A stretch of DNA of 64,000 bases from Mycolicibacterium sp. MU0050 (GTDB taxonomy: Bacteria > Actinomycetota > Actinomycetes > Mycobacteriales > Mycobacteriaceae), in contig NZ_OY726395.1 in NCBI RefSeq assembly GCF_963378085.1, positions 1,984,001 through 2,048,000 of the forward strand, in the 5' to 3' direction. The notes below the pieces were generated by a model that was not told the DNA's origin, made no database searches, and worked only from the letters and a program-made list of their open reading frames with translations. Every line of letters begins with the position of its first letter. Within the stretch, counting starts at the first letter, position 1. A program made the translations under genes and the position numbers. This document shows, piece by piece, positions 36,772 through 45,780 of the stretch.

Positions 36772-36788
36772 GGCAAGAAAGCTTGCCA
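36771..36788. promoter_or_regulatory. Operator palindrome TGGCAAG-AAAG-CTTGCCA
   Basis: Perfect 7-bp arms, 36771-36777 and 36782-36788. The first base is the A of the regulator's ATG on the minus strand, and the site lies 30 bp upstream of the methyltransferase start. Ideal position for autoregulation and control of the divergent gene by the XRE-cupin protein. Confidence 0.72.
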
Positions 36789-36817
36789 GCGTGGCTCGGC
36801 GCACGCAAGCTCGAAGG

Positions 36818-37444
36818 ATGGAAAGTACTGATGCTCAGCAGATGTGGGAACAGCGTTACGCCGAGTCGGATCAGATCTGGAGCGGACGCCCGAACGCCCG
36901 GCTGGTCGAGGTGGTCTCCGGGCTGTCGCCGGGCACCGCGTTGGAGCTGGGCTGCGGTGAGGGCGGCGACACGGTGTGGCTGGCCCGGCAGGGCTGGCGG
37001 GTGCTCGCCGTCGACATCGCCAACAACGCCCTGCGCCGGGCCGCCGCGGCGCTGGCGGCGGCCGGCGATGACCTGGTCGAACGGGTCGAGTTCCAGCAAC
37101 ACGACCTGACGGCGACGTTTCCGTCGGGGTGCTACGACCTGGTGTCGGCGCACTTCCTGCATTCACCGACGGAGTGGGACCGCGATTCGGTGCTGCGCCG
37201 CGCCGCCGAAGCGGTGGCGCCCGGCGGGCGGCTGCTGATCGTCGATCACGCCGAGGGTCCGCCTTGGTCCGAGGGGTTGCACGATCACGTCTTTCCCACC
37301 GCCGAGGAGGTGGTGGCCGGCCTGGAACTCGATCCGGCGTACTGGGAGCGCGAGCGGGTGGAACGCGCCGAGCGTGATGGTGTCGGACCGGATGGCCAGG
37401 TGGGCACGCTGGTGGACAACGTGATCCTGCTGCGGCGGCTCTGA
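36818..37444 (+). CDS. Class I SAM-dependent methyltransferase
   Basis: 208 residues from ATG 36818 (GAAGG before it). SAM-binding motif I ALELGCGEGGDTVWLARQGWRVLAVDIA (split by the usual loop, about 41-68), motif II-like YDLVSAHFLHS and motif III GGRLLIVDHAEGPP. The substrate is not predictable; the short early WEQRYAESDQIWSGRPN motif is shared with many small-molecule methyltransferases, including tellurite-resistance-type ones. Probably controlled by the divergent XRE-cupin regulator. Confidence 0.85.
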   Translation: MESTDAQQMWEQRYAESDQIWSGRPNARLVEVVSGLSPGTALELGCGEGGDTVWLARQGWRVLAVDIANNALRRAAAALAAAGDDLVERVEFQQHDLTATFPSGCYDLVSAHFLHSPTEWDRDSVLRRAAEAVAPGGRLLIVDHAEGPPWSEGLHDHVFPTAEEVVAGLELDPAYWERERVERAERDGVGPDGQVGTLVDNVILLRRL

Positions 37445-37489
37445 CCTGCGGTTAGTGGCTTGTCGGTAGGGCCTGGCATACTCGCACAC

Positions 37490-38770
37490 ATGTTCGATGA
37501 GGCGGAGTTTGGGGCCGACGCCGACGAGGCGGCGTTGGTGGCGCGGATCGATGAGTTGGAGACGCTGAAGGCCTCGGCGGCCGCGGCGCAGGCCCGCGCG
37601 ACGGCGGCGCTGGCGCAGCGGCGGATGGTCGCGGAGGCCGAGCGCGGGGTGCCCGTGGCCCGGCGGGGTCGCGGGTTGGCCGCGGAGGTGGCCCTGGCGC
37701 GGCGGGATTCGCCGGCGCGGGGTAATCAGCATCTGGGTTTTGCCAAGGCACTGGTGCACGAGATGCCGCAGACCCTGGCAGCATTGGAGCGCGGGGCGCT
37801 CTCCGAGTGGCGGGCGACGTTGATCGTGCGGGAATCGGCCTGCCTGGACGTCGAGGATCGTGCGGTGCTGGATGCCGAGATGTGCGGTGACCCGGACGCG
37901 CTCGTCGGCCTGGGGGATCGACAAATCATCGCCGAGGCCAAGGCGATTGCCTATCGGTTGAATCCGCACGCGGTGGTGGACCGGGCGGCCAGGGCGGCGC
38001 AGGACCGCACCGTGACGGTGCGGCCGGCCCCGGACACCATGACCTATCTGACGGCCTTGTTGCCGGTGGCGCAGGGGGTGTCCGTCTACGCCGCGCTCAA
38101 GCGCGTGGCCGACGGCTGCGGTGATGGGCGCTCGCGGGGGCAGGTCATGGCCGACACGTTGGTCGAGCGGGTCACCGGTCAGGCGGCGGAGGTCGCCGCC
38201 TCGGTGGCGGTCAACCTGGTGCTGTCCGACGACACCCTGAGCGGCGGGTCCGGCGCGGCCACCATCTCCGACTACGGACCGGTGCCCGCCCAGGTTGCCC
38301 GGCGGTTGGTGGCGCAGGCGCTGGCCGACCCGGAGGCCAGCGCGACGCTGCGCCGGCTGTACGCCCGGCCGGACTCCGGGGCGCTGGTCGCGATGGAATC
38401 GCGGGCCCGGACCTTTCCGAAGGGCCTGGCCCGCTTCATCCGGACGCGGGACCAACGATGTCGCACACCGTATTGCGACGCGCCGATCCGGCACACCGAC
38501 CACGTGACACCGGCCGCGCGGGGCGGCCCCACGTCCGGCGCGAACGGGCAGGGCCTGTGCGAGGCGTGCAACTACGCCAAGGAGTCCGCGGGCTGGGACG
38601 TGGCGGTGAGCATGGGCGTCCAGGGGCGGCACACCACCGAGATCACCACGCCCACCGGCGCGCGGCACCGGTCCACCGCCCCGCCGGTGTTACCGGGGCG
38701 CCCGAAGGCCCCGATCAGCGAACTCGAGCAACACGTGGGAACCGTGTTGTGCGGCGTGCACGCGGCGTGA
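37490..38770 (+). CDS. DUF222 / HNH endonuclease-signature protein (13E12 repeat family)
   Basis: 426 residues. The long DUF222 helical region (about 10-290) is followed by an HNH domain near 315-370: RDQRCRTPYCDAPIRHTDHV, then GANGQGLCEACNYAK, with paired Cys for a structural zinc and the DH-N-K residues of the nuclease. This family is highly repeated in mycobacteria (REP13E12) and some copies act as phage integration sites; its function is not settled. The ATG has no Shine-Dalgarno site but a possible CATACT -10 at 37478-37483, suggesting a leaderless message. Confidence 0.88.
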   Translation: MFDEAEFGADADEAALVARIDELETLKASAAAAQARATAALAQRRMVAEAERGVPVARRGRGLAAEVALARRDSPARGNQHLGFAKALVHEMPQTLAALERGALSEWRATLIVRESACLDVEDRAVLDAEMCGDPDALVGLGDRQIIAEAKAIAYRLNPHAVVDRAARAAQDRTVTVRPAPDTMTYLTALLPVAQGVSVYAALKRVADGCGDGRSRGQVMADTLVERVTGQAAEVAASVAVNLVLSDDTLSGGSGAATISDYGPVPAQVARRLVAQALADPEASATLRRLYARPDSGALVAMESRARTFPKGLARFIRTRDQRCRTPYCDAPIRHTDHVTPAARGGPTSGANGQGLCEACNYAKESAGWDVAVSMGVQGRHTTEITTPTGARHRSTAPPVLPGRPKAPISELEQHVGTVLCGVHAA

Positions 38771-38784
38771 CCCGGCCGCCCGGA

Positions 38785-39213
38785 TCACCCGGTCGGCAGC
38801 TCGGCGAGCTGGGTGAGGCGCACGCTGTTGCCGGACGGATCGCGGAAACCCGAGTCGACGCCGTAGGGCGTGTCGAAGGGTTCCTCGGTGAATTCGACGC
38901 CGCGGGCGGCCAGTTCGCGGTGCGCGGCCCGGCAGTCCTCGGTGGTGAGGAACACCGTGCCGGCGAACCCCTTGGCGACCAGATCGAGGAGTTGGCGCTC
39001 GGTGGCGTCGTCCATCATCGGCGGGCCCGGGACGGCCATCAGGACGATGCTGACGTCGTCCTGGCCGGGCGGGCCGACGGTCAGCCAGCGAAACCCCTCC
39101 ATTTCCGGGAACGAAACATCTTGGCGCACTTCCATTCCGACCTTCTCGGTCCAGAACTTGCAGGCCACATCCTGGTCGTGAACCCAAAGTTGGGCGCTTC
39201 CAATTTTCATCAT
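38785..39213 (-). CDS. VOC (glyoxalase/bleomycin-resistance fold) protein
   Basis: 142 residues. Two beta-alpha-beta-beta-beta modules: SAQLWVHDQDVACKFWTEKVGMEV at the N-terminus (split by the loop) and GTVFLTTEDCRAAHRELAARGVEF in the middle, closing with GFRDPSGNSVRLTQ, the usual metal-site strand. Substrate unknown; relatives are lyases, dioxygenases or drug-binding proteins. It starts 9 bp after the AraC-type gene and should be co-transcribed. Confidence 0.87.
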   Translation of the reverse strand: MMKIGSAQLWVHDQDVACKFWTEKVGMEVRQDVSFPEMEGFRWLTVGPPGQDDVSIVLMAVPGPPMMDDATERQLLDLVAKGFAGTVFLTTEDCRAAHRELAARGVEFTEEPFDTPYGVDSGFRDPSGNSVRLTQLAELPTG

Positions 39214-39222
39214 GGCCGAAAC

Positions 39223-39648
39223 TTACGGCGCGCTGCGTGCCCGCGTCTTCTCCTGGTGTGCTGTCTTGCGGGTGTGCTGGCGCAGCACGCAGTTGGGCAC
39301 CCGGGCATAGGCCGCGGCGGCCGGCATGCTCGCGCGATACGCCGCCGGCGGCTGCCCGTACACCCGGGCGAAGGTGGTGGTGAACGACCCGACGCTGGAG
39401 AACCCGACCATCGCGCAGATGTCGGCCACCGAGCGGTCGGTGTAGCGCAGGAGGGACGCGGCCCGCTCGAGGCGTCGCGACTGCAGATAAGCACTCGGCG
39501 ATTCCCCGAACGTGCGGGTGAACATCCGGCTGAAGTGTGCCCGCGACAACCCCGCGGCCGCGGCCAGGTCGGCCACCGTGATCGGGTCGGCGTACCGGGC
39601 GTCGACGAAGTCCTTGGCACGCATCAGATAGCGCGCGGGCGGCAGCAT
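39223..39648 (-). CDS. AraC-family regulator (DNA-binding domain only)
   Basis: 141 residues from ATG 39648 (MLPPARYLMRAKDFVD); an ATG at 39666 would add six. Two HTHs of the AraC type: TVADLAAAAGLSRAHFSRMF and VADICAMVGFSSVGSFTTTF, with the PPAAYR closing. There is no sensor domain, as in MarA/SoxS-like proteins. Drives or represses the VOC gene in the same operon. Its 5' end lies about 40 bp from rnpB on the other strand, so their promoters overlap. Confidence 0.87.
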   Translation of the reverse strand: MLPPARYLMRAKDFVDARYADPITVADLAAAAGLSRAHFSRMFTRTFGESPSAYLQSRRLERAASLLRYTDRSVADICAMVGFSSVGSFTTTFARVYGQPPAAYRASMPAAAAYARVPNCVLRQHTRKTAHQEKTRARSAP

Positions 39649-39686
39649 TTTCCCAGTATGACGCATCGATCAGGTACCTTATGAGC

Positions 39687-40084
<398 letters not shown>

Positions 40085-40120
40085 CCCACAGGGTTGCCGA
40101 TCGGATGGCTGCGGTGACCG

Positions 40121-40759
40121 TCAACCCCTCGCGTCATGTCGCCCGACCGATAGCGACGCGAGCCTCGGATAGAGGACTGCCGGCCCCAGCCATTGGGCAA
40201 CGAATCGACGTAGTTCGTGACCGCTGCGCGGCGTCTGTCCGGGATCGATCAGAAGGGACTGCACGGTGCGCAAAGTCATCTCGGCAAGCTCACGCAGCGC
40301 GGCGTTGTCGAAGCCGTGCAGTTCCCAATCGACATCGAAGCGGTGGAAGGCGGTCAAGCAGAACGAGATCGCAGTGTCAGTGGTCAGGGAGGTGGCAGCT
40401 CCGCCTCCGTCTCGTCCGGTCAACAGACCCTCCAACTGGGGATCGCCGGAAAGGTTCTCGACGCCGAACGCAACGCACTCGACCACCGCAGTAACCGGGT
40501 CGTTGACGCCGTTGACGTGGTCTACGGCCTGGTCGATGAATCCGTTGGCAGCGCGCATGGCACTCGCGATGAGCAGAGCGTCGGCATTGGCGAAGTAGCG
40601 GTACACCGTCTGGCGAGTCACTCCGAGTCTGCGGGCGACGTCGGCAAGGCGTATGGCCGCTCCGTGCTCGGCAACCTCCTCGTCTACCGCACTCAGGATG
40701 CGTGAGATGGCTTCCTCGTCTGTTGAGGGCGTCGCACCCGCCCATCCTCGACTACGCAT
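40121..40759 (-). CDS. TetR-family regulator, downstream of P450
   Basis: 212 residues. HTH at about 38-57 (LADVARRLGVTRQTVYRYFA) and a helical C-terminal ligand domain. Its ATG overlaps the end of the P450 gene by 8 bp, so both are translated from one message. It likely controls the operon, possibly by the TTGCAAA-A-TTTGCAA site at 42090. More A/T-containing codons than its neighbours. Confidence 0.88.
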   Translation of the reverse strand: MRSRGWAGATPSTDEEAISRILSAVDEEVAEHGAAIRLADVARRLGVTRQTVYRYFANADALLIASAMRAANGFIDQAVDHVNGVNDPVTAVVECVAFGVENLSGDPQLEGLLTGRDGGGAATSLTTDTAISFCLTAFHRFDVDWELHGFDNAALRELAEMTLRTVQSLLIDPGQTPRSGHELRRFVAQWLGPAVLYPRLASLSVGRHDARG

Positions 40760-42005
40760 CCGCTGCGACCAGCCTCTCGCTGGTGAACTCGATGGAAAGG
40801 GTTGTCGGTCCGGTCATTTCCAGCAGCGGCTTCCACGGAGCCGGACCGACGCGGTGGGGGGCGTCCAGGCGGCGGGTGAGGACGGTGAGTGCTTCAGCCA
40901 GTTCCCGGCGTGCAAGATTCGCCCCGAGGCAGTAGTGCGCGCCACCACCAAACGTCAGAATCGGGGGAAGGTCATTGCGCGTGATGTCGAAGCGGTCGGC
41001 ATCGTCGTAGATGGCGGGGTCTCGGTTGGCGGCGAAAGTGTTCACGAGGACGAAGGTCCCGGCCGGGAACGTGTACCCACCGAACTCGACGTCGTCCACG
41101 GCGGCTCGGGGCACGATGCAGGCTGCGGGGGAGTGGCGCATGCTCTCCTCGACGGCCTGCATCGCAAGCTCCGGTCGCTCGCGCAGTGTCGCCCATTGAT
41201 CCGGGTGTTCGCACAGCACTTGAACCGAGGCGGACAGTTGGTTTCGTGTCGTGTCCGTCCCGGCCATGAGGAACCCAGCCACCAGCATGCGAAGTTCGTC
41301 CAAAGTCAGCCGGTCGCCGTCACTTTCGGCGCGTATGAGATCCGAAAGCAGGTCATCGGTGAGGTTGCTTCGCCGGGCGGCGACCATATCGTCGACGTAG
41401 GCGTCGAGTTCGCCCCACGCCCGCATTATCGCGACCTCATCGAAGGTGACGTCGGGCTGAAAGTTGAGCGCCTTGAATACCTCCTCCGTCCAGTCCGCGA
41501 ACAACTGCCAATCCTCGCGGGGAGCGCCGAGCAGTGCGCACATGATCGGGGTTGGGTACTGATACGAGATGTCGGTAACGACGTCACACCGTCCGGCATC
41601 CGCCACCGTGTCGATCAGCCCGTTCACTACGTCATGAATCGTTTCTTGCAAACGTGAAGTCGCGCGGGGCGTGAACGCCTTCGAAACCAGCTTGCGCAAG
41701 CGAACGTGCTTCTCGCCATCGAGACCCAGGAGGCTGTTGGCCATCTTGTCGAACAGTGGACCCGACGTGATGCCCTGCGCGGCCAGCGTGACACCGGGCG
41801 GCAGACGGAACCTGTTGTCGCGCAGAACGTCGCGAGCCATCTCGTAGGACAGGATTTCCGGGCCGAGCGGTCCGATGACGATGGGGGACGTCAATTGGGC
41901 AACTCTGACGTCTTCGAGGATGTCGTGGGGAGTGGCGGTGAGGTCGTACCCAATAGTGGGGAGTCCGGCGTCGAAGACACTCGGGGGCGTGTTGATCGCG
42001 TTCAT
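40752..42005 (-). CDS. Cytochrome P450
   Basis: 417 residues. I-helix oxygen-binding motif AGTDTT at 248-253, ExxR at 287-290 (EESMR), heme motif FGGGAHYCLGA with the thiolate Cys359. It is a typical bacterial class I enzyme needing ferredoxin and a reductase, neither of which is in this window. Substrate unknown; I do not assign a CYP number. Together with the tetR gene it lies in DNA visibly richer in A/T, with AT-rich palindromes upstream, which hints at acquisition from elsewhere. Confidence 0.93.
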   Translation of the reverse strand: MNAINTPPSVFDAGLPTIGYDLTATPHDILEDVRVAQLTSPIVIGPLGPEILSYEMARDVLRDNRFRLPPGVTLAAQGITSGPLFDKMANSLLGLDGEKHVRLRKLVSKAFTPRATSRLQETIHDVVNGLIDTVADAGRCDVVTDISYQYPTPIMCALLGAPREDWQLFADWTEEVFKALNFQPDVTFDEVAIMRAWGELDAYVDDMVAARRSNLTDDLLSDLIRAESDGDRLTLDELRMLVAGFLMAGTDTTRNQLSASVQVLCEHPDQWATLRERPELAMQAVEESMRHSPAACIVPRAAVDDVEFGGYTFPAGTFVLVNTFAANRDPAIYDDADRFDITRNDLPPILTFGGGAHYCLGANLARRELAEALTVLTRRLDAPHRVGPAPWKPLLEMTGPTTLSIEFTSERLVAADA

Positions 42006-42089
42006 TTACCGTCCACTCTCTCCATGTGCCACTGCCCCAAGGCGGTCCGACATATCTGATAAGAGTGTATGACCACATTGGGGTCAGGG

Positions 42090-42104
42090 TTGCAAAATTT
42101 GCAA
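42090..42104. promoter_or_regulatory. Operator-like palindrome TTGCAAA-A-TTTGCAA upstream of P450
   Basis: Perfect 7-bp arms around one base, 85 bp upstream of the P450 start, in AT-rich DNA. A second perfect palindrome CATACGTATG is at 42142-42151. The rest of the 268-bp intergenic region shows no convincing gene. Either site may bind the operon's TetR protein. Confidence 0.55.
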
Positions 42105-42273
42105 TATCAGCAGATGGATCCAAGAGTGGGATCGGCACGGTCATACGTATGGTCGAAATGTGTCGGCGGCGTCATGACCGCAACGGCGGGTGCTTCACCG
42201 GCCCCGGTGTGGCTCGCGCTTCTGAACAGGGTCGGCGGCAAGTGGGCCGTAGGCGGGGGCTCGAGGTCCTCTG

Positions 42274-43746
42274 CTAGGACATCGCCTTTGCCAGGGCCTT
42301 GAGCGCGTCGTCGAGCTGCTCGCGGCAACGCTCGGCCAGATCTTCCTCGCGCTGATACAGCAACCCGTAGGTGAAGGTGTCCTCGCCGGCGGCGTGGGCG
42401 GCCTCGGCCTGCTGGCTCAGGTGGTTGCGGCTGACGACGGCGTCCTGGTGATCGCCCAGCAGTGACTGAATGGTCTTGGCGGCCTCGGACACCTTGCGCT
42501 TGCCGGTGGCCGCAGCGGTGTAGCGTAAGCGCTTGGCGCCCTTGCGGATTCGATGCAACGCCTCGTCGCGGTCGTCGGCCGCGTCCGCGGCGGCGGCGCG
42601 GGCGTTCTTGGCGGCCTTGCGGACCCGCTTGTAGGCGGAGTCGAGGCTGACGGGCTTGTGCTCGGATTCCGTCGTCGGTCCGGGGGTGTGGGCGAGGTCG
42701 TCGAGCGCATCGAGCAGGCGGAAGTACCGGGTGGTGCGCATCGCCTTCAGGGACCGCCGCAGTCCGGTGTCGTAGCGCCGCCGGGCGCCGTCGACCAGGC
42801 GCTCGCGCACCGGCCCGCGAATCAACTCCGGCGGCAGCTCATCGAGGGCCTCGGCATACTTCGCGGCCAGCACCTCCGCATCGCGGGCCACCCCGAGAAT
42901 GGCGGCCAACTGCCGCAGTTCGTCCAGTACCCAGGCGTCGTCGGTGAGGCCGAAGGACTCCTCGGATTCCTTGAGCAGGCTGCGCAGTTTGCGGATGGTC
43001 ACCCGCATCTGGTGCACGGAGTCGAAGGTGTCGGAGCGCACCGCGCGATCCCACAGCAGCAGCTCCCGGTTGTGTTCCAGCACCGCTCGATGCACCGGAT
43101 CGGCAGGTGGGGGGTCCGGTCGGTCGGCGTCCGCGCCGAGTACCCGGGCCAGCTTCGAGCCGTGTGCGGCCGGGGCGGCGCCGGCGTCGAGCAACCGGTT
43201 GCCCAGTCGGTCCAGCAGCAATCGGTCGTCGGACTCGACGAGTTCGAGTTCCCATTCCCGCCACTGCGCTTCGACCTCCCCGGCCGACGCGGTGACGTGA
43301 TCGTCACAGAATTCGGCCAATACCGCCTCATCGGCCCCGCGCAGGCGCTGGACGTGTCGGGTCGTCGCGATCCGTGCCACCGGAGCCAGTGGGCGGTCCC
43401 GCACCACGGCCAGCACGACGTCGCGCAACTCGTCGGGAACGTCCTCGGACTCCAGCGGCGCCGTCACCTCCGTGCGGGCGTCCGGGCCCGCCGGCAACTT
43501 CAGGTGCCAGCCCGCATCCTCACCGCCGGTGCGCCGACGCAGCGTGATCTTGTGGGCCGCCAGATCGTGTGCGGCTGTGTCGAAGTAGACAGCGTCCAGC
43601 GATTGTGATGGGGACCGCTCCACGTGCGTGACGGCGGTGAGCCCGTCGAAGGACGGCGTGACGGCCTCCCCGGCCACCTCGTACTTGCGCTCGATCTCGG
43701 TGTAACGGTTGGTTTTCGACTTCTGAGCTGCCGTTTTGGCCGTCAT
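42274..43746 (-). CDS. CYTH and CHAD domain protein (Rv2226-type)
   Basis: 490 residues from ATG 43746 (MTAKTAAQKSKTNRYTEIERKYEV), with AAGGTGAC before it; upstream open codons are not used. The N-terminal CYTH domain (about 15-205) has the EIERKYEV metal-binding signature and LRRRTGG, WHLKLP. The C-terminal CHAD domain (about 220-485) has conserved His/Arg helices (HQMRVTIRKLRSLLK, ALHRIRKGAKRLRY). CYTH domains act on triphosphates and CHAD domains bind polyphosphate, so a role in polyphosphate metabolism is likely. Confidence 0.92.
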   Translation of the reverse strand: MTAKTAAQKSKTNRYTEIERKYEVAGEAVTPSFDGLTAVTHVERSPSQSLDAVYFDTAAHDLAAHKITLRRRTGGEDAGWHLKLPAGPDARTEVTAPLESEDVPDELRDVVLAVVRDRPLAPVARIATTRHVQRLRGADEAVLAEFCDDHVTASAGEVEAQWREWELELVESDDRLLLDRLGNRLLDAGAAPAAHGSKLARVLGADADRPDPPPADPVHRAVLEHNRELLLWDRAVRSDTFDSVHQMRVTIRKLRSLLKESEESFGLTDDAWVLDELRQLAAILGVARDAEVLAAKYAEALDELPPELIRGPVRERLVDGARRRYDTGLRRSLKAMRTTRYFRLLDALDDLAHTPGPTTESEHKPVSLDSAYKRVRKAAKNARAAAADAADDRDEALHRIRKGAKRLRYTAAATGKRKVSEAAKTIQSLLGDHQDAVVSRNHLSQQAEAAHAAGEDTFTYGLLYQREEDLAERCREQLDDALKALAKAMS

Positions 43747-43922
43747 GTCACCTTCGATCGCCGGCTGTGGACTCTGCACCCAGAATGCCACACCTGCACC
43801 ATCGGTACCGGCGCCGCGGGCCGGCAACCCGGCGGCGCTCGCCGCAGGCCCGAAAGCCGTCGAGACCGAATCGAGACCTGTCATACTGGGCCTCACCTCA
43901 GAGATTCCTTAAGATTGCTGGC

Positions 43923-45734
43923 ATGAACATCGGGTCGAACACGCTACGGGTCGAGGACTACCTCGATGGGGAGGGCAACATCGCCCTTCCGGCGGGAACG
44001 ACGTTGACGTCGTACCTGGAACGCAACATCGCCGCCCTCGGCGACGAGGTTTCCTACCGCTATCTGGACTACACGCAGGACCCGGCCGGTGCGGCCGTCG
44101 AGATCACCTGGTCGCAACTGGGCTCGCGGCTGCATGCGGTCGGTGCCCGGCTGCAGCAGATCAGCGCCCCGGGCGACCGGGTGGCGGTGCTGGCCCCGCA
44201 GGGAATCGACTACGTCGTCGGCTTCTTCGCGGCCATCGCAGCCGGCAACATCGCCGTGCCGTTGTTTGCTCCGGAGCTCCCCGGGCATGCGGAACGCCTC
44301 GAGGCCGTGCTCACCGACGCCGAGCCGACGGTGGTCCTCACCACGACCGCGGCCGCAGAGTCGGTGCAGAAGTTCCTCCGCAGCCGCCCCCGCCGGGAAC
44401 GTCCCCGGGTGCTGGCCGTCGACGCGGTCCCGGACACCGTCGGCGAATTGTTCGACCCCGTCGACGTCGCGGTCGACGACATCGCCTACCTGCAGTACAC
44501 CTCGGGCTCCACCCGCACGCCCGCCGGCGTGGAGATCACCCACCGCGCGGTGTGCACCAACGTGTTGCAGATGATCATGTCGGTGGGCCTGTCCCGCGAC
44601 ATCCGCAGCGTTAGCTGGCTGCCGCTGTACCACGACATGGGGCTGCTGATGATCATGTTCCCGGCCCTGTGCGGCGGGCACATCACGCTCATGTCGCCGT
44701 TGGCGTTCGTCCGCCGGCCGGGGCGCTGGATCGCCGAGCTCGGCAAGCAGGGCCAGGAGGGGCCGACGTTCGCGGCGGCGCCCAACTTCGCCTTCGAGCT
44801 GGCCGCCACCCGCGGACTGCCCGCCCCGGGCCAGCACCTCGACCTGAGCAATGTGGCCGGCCTGATCAACGGATCGGAACCGGTCAGCATGGCCTCCATC
44901 GAGAAGTTCACCGAGGCGTTCGCCCCGTACGGCCTGCCCGCCACCGCGGTCAAGCCGTCCTACGGAATGGCCGAGGCCACGCTGTTCGTGTCGACGGTGG
45001 GCCCGGAGGCGGCCCCGAGCGCGGTCTACCTGGACCGCGACCAACTCGGCGCCGGTCAGGCCGTCCAGGTGTCGCCGGACTCGCCGAACGCCGTGGCCCA
45101 GGTGTCCTGTGGCACGGTGGCCCGCAGCCAGTGGGCCGTGATCGTGGACCCGGAGACCGACGCCGAGCTGGCCGACGGTCAGGTCGGCGAGATCTGGCTG
45201 CAGGGGGACAACATCGGGCAGGGCTACTGGCGCCGCCCCGAGGAATCCGAACTGACCTTCGGCAACAAGCTGCAGTCGAGGCTGGTCACCGGTAGCCACG
45301 CCGAGGGCACCGCCTACGGCGAAACCTGGCTTCGTACCGGAGATCTGGGTGTCTACCTGGACGGTCAGCTGTACATCACCGGCCGCATCAAGGACCTGGT
45401 GATCGTCGACGGGCGTAATCACTACCCGCAGGACATCGAGGCCACCGTCGCCGCGGCCTCCGACGCGATCCGGACCGGTTACGTCGCGGCGTTCTCGGTG
45501 CCCGCCGAAGATTCCACAGGCGAGCAGTTGGTGGTGATCGCCGAGCGTGCCGCCGGTGCCGGCAAGGTCGATCCTGAGCCCGTGCTGGCCGCCGTGCGGT
45601 CTGCCGTATCGCGCACCCACGCGCTGCCGATCGCCGACATGCGGCTGGTCGCCGCGGGAACCATTCCGCGCACCACGAGTGGCAAGCTGGCCCGCCGGGC
45701 CTGCCGAGCCGACTACCTGGCGGGGAGAATCTGA
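43923..45734 (+). CDS. Fatty-acyl-AMP ligase (FadD32/FAAL-like)
   Basis: 603 residues from ATG 43923, with TTAAGAT as a possible -10 just before it. Adenylation motifs: LQYTSGSTRTPAGVEITH, YGMAEATLFV, GRIKDLVIVDGRNHYPQDIE, and the catalytic Lys in TTSGKLARR. The sequence follows FadD32 closely from memory, including NGSEPVS and SPLAFVRRPGRW, so it should form acyl-adenylates for transfer to a carrier protein rather than to CoA. No polyketide synthase or carrier protein is in the window, so its partner is elsewhere. Probably in operon with the crotonase downstream (46 bp). Confidence 0.92.
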   Translation: MNIGSNTLRVEDYLDGEGNIALPAGTTLTSYLERNIAALGDEVSYRYLDYTQDPAGAAVEITWSQLGSRLHAVGARLQQISAPGDRVAVLAPQGIDYVVGFFAAIAAGNIAVPLFAPELPGHAERLEAVLTDAEPTVVLTTTAAAESVQKFLRSRPRRERPRVLAVDAVPDTVGELFDPVDVAVDDIAYLQYTSGSTRTPAGVEITHRAVCTNVLQMIMSVGLSRDIRSVSWLPLYHDMGLLMIMFPALCGGHITLMSPLAFVRRPGRWIAELGKQGQEGPTFAAAPNFAFELAATRGLPAPGQHLDLSNVAGLINGSEPVSMASIEKFTEAFAPYGLPATAVKPSYGMAEATLFVSTVGPEAAPSAVYLDRDQLGAGQAVQVSPDSPNAVAQVSCGTVARSQWAVIVDPETDAELADGQVGEIWLQGDNIGQGYWRRPEESELTFGNKLQSRLVTGSHAEGTAYGETWLRTGDLGVYLDGQLYITGRIKDLVIVDGRNHYPQDIEATVAAASDAIRTGYVAAFSVPAEDSTGEQLVVIAERAAGAGKVDPEPVLAAVRSAVSRTHALPIADMRLVAAGTIPRTTSGKLARRACRADYLAGRI

Positions 45735-45780
45735 GGGGCAGCCGACCGACGGCTCGACCACACGGGTTAACGTCACCGGC

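Noticed and set aside
42069..42302. 77-residue open frame upstream of the P450 gene
   Set aside because: No ribosome binding site, composition not coding-like, and it overlaps the AT-rich palindromes and the CYTH-CHAD end.
43767..43922. Longer start for the fatty-acyl-AMP ligase
   Set aside because: The 52 extra residues are Arg/His/Pro-rich and unlike FAAL N-termini; MNIGSNTLRVEDYL fits the family start.
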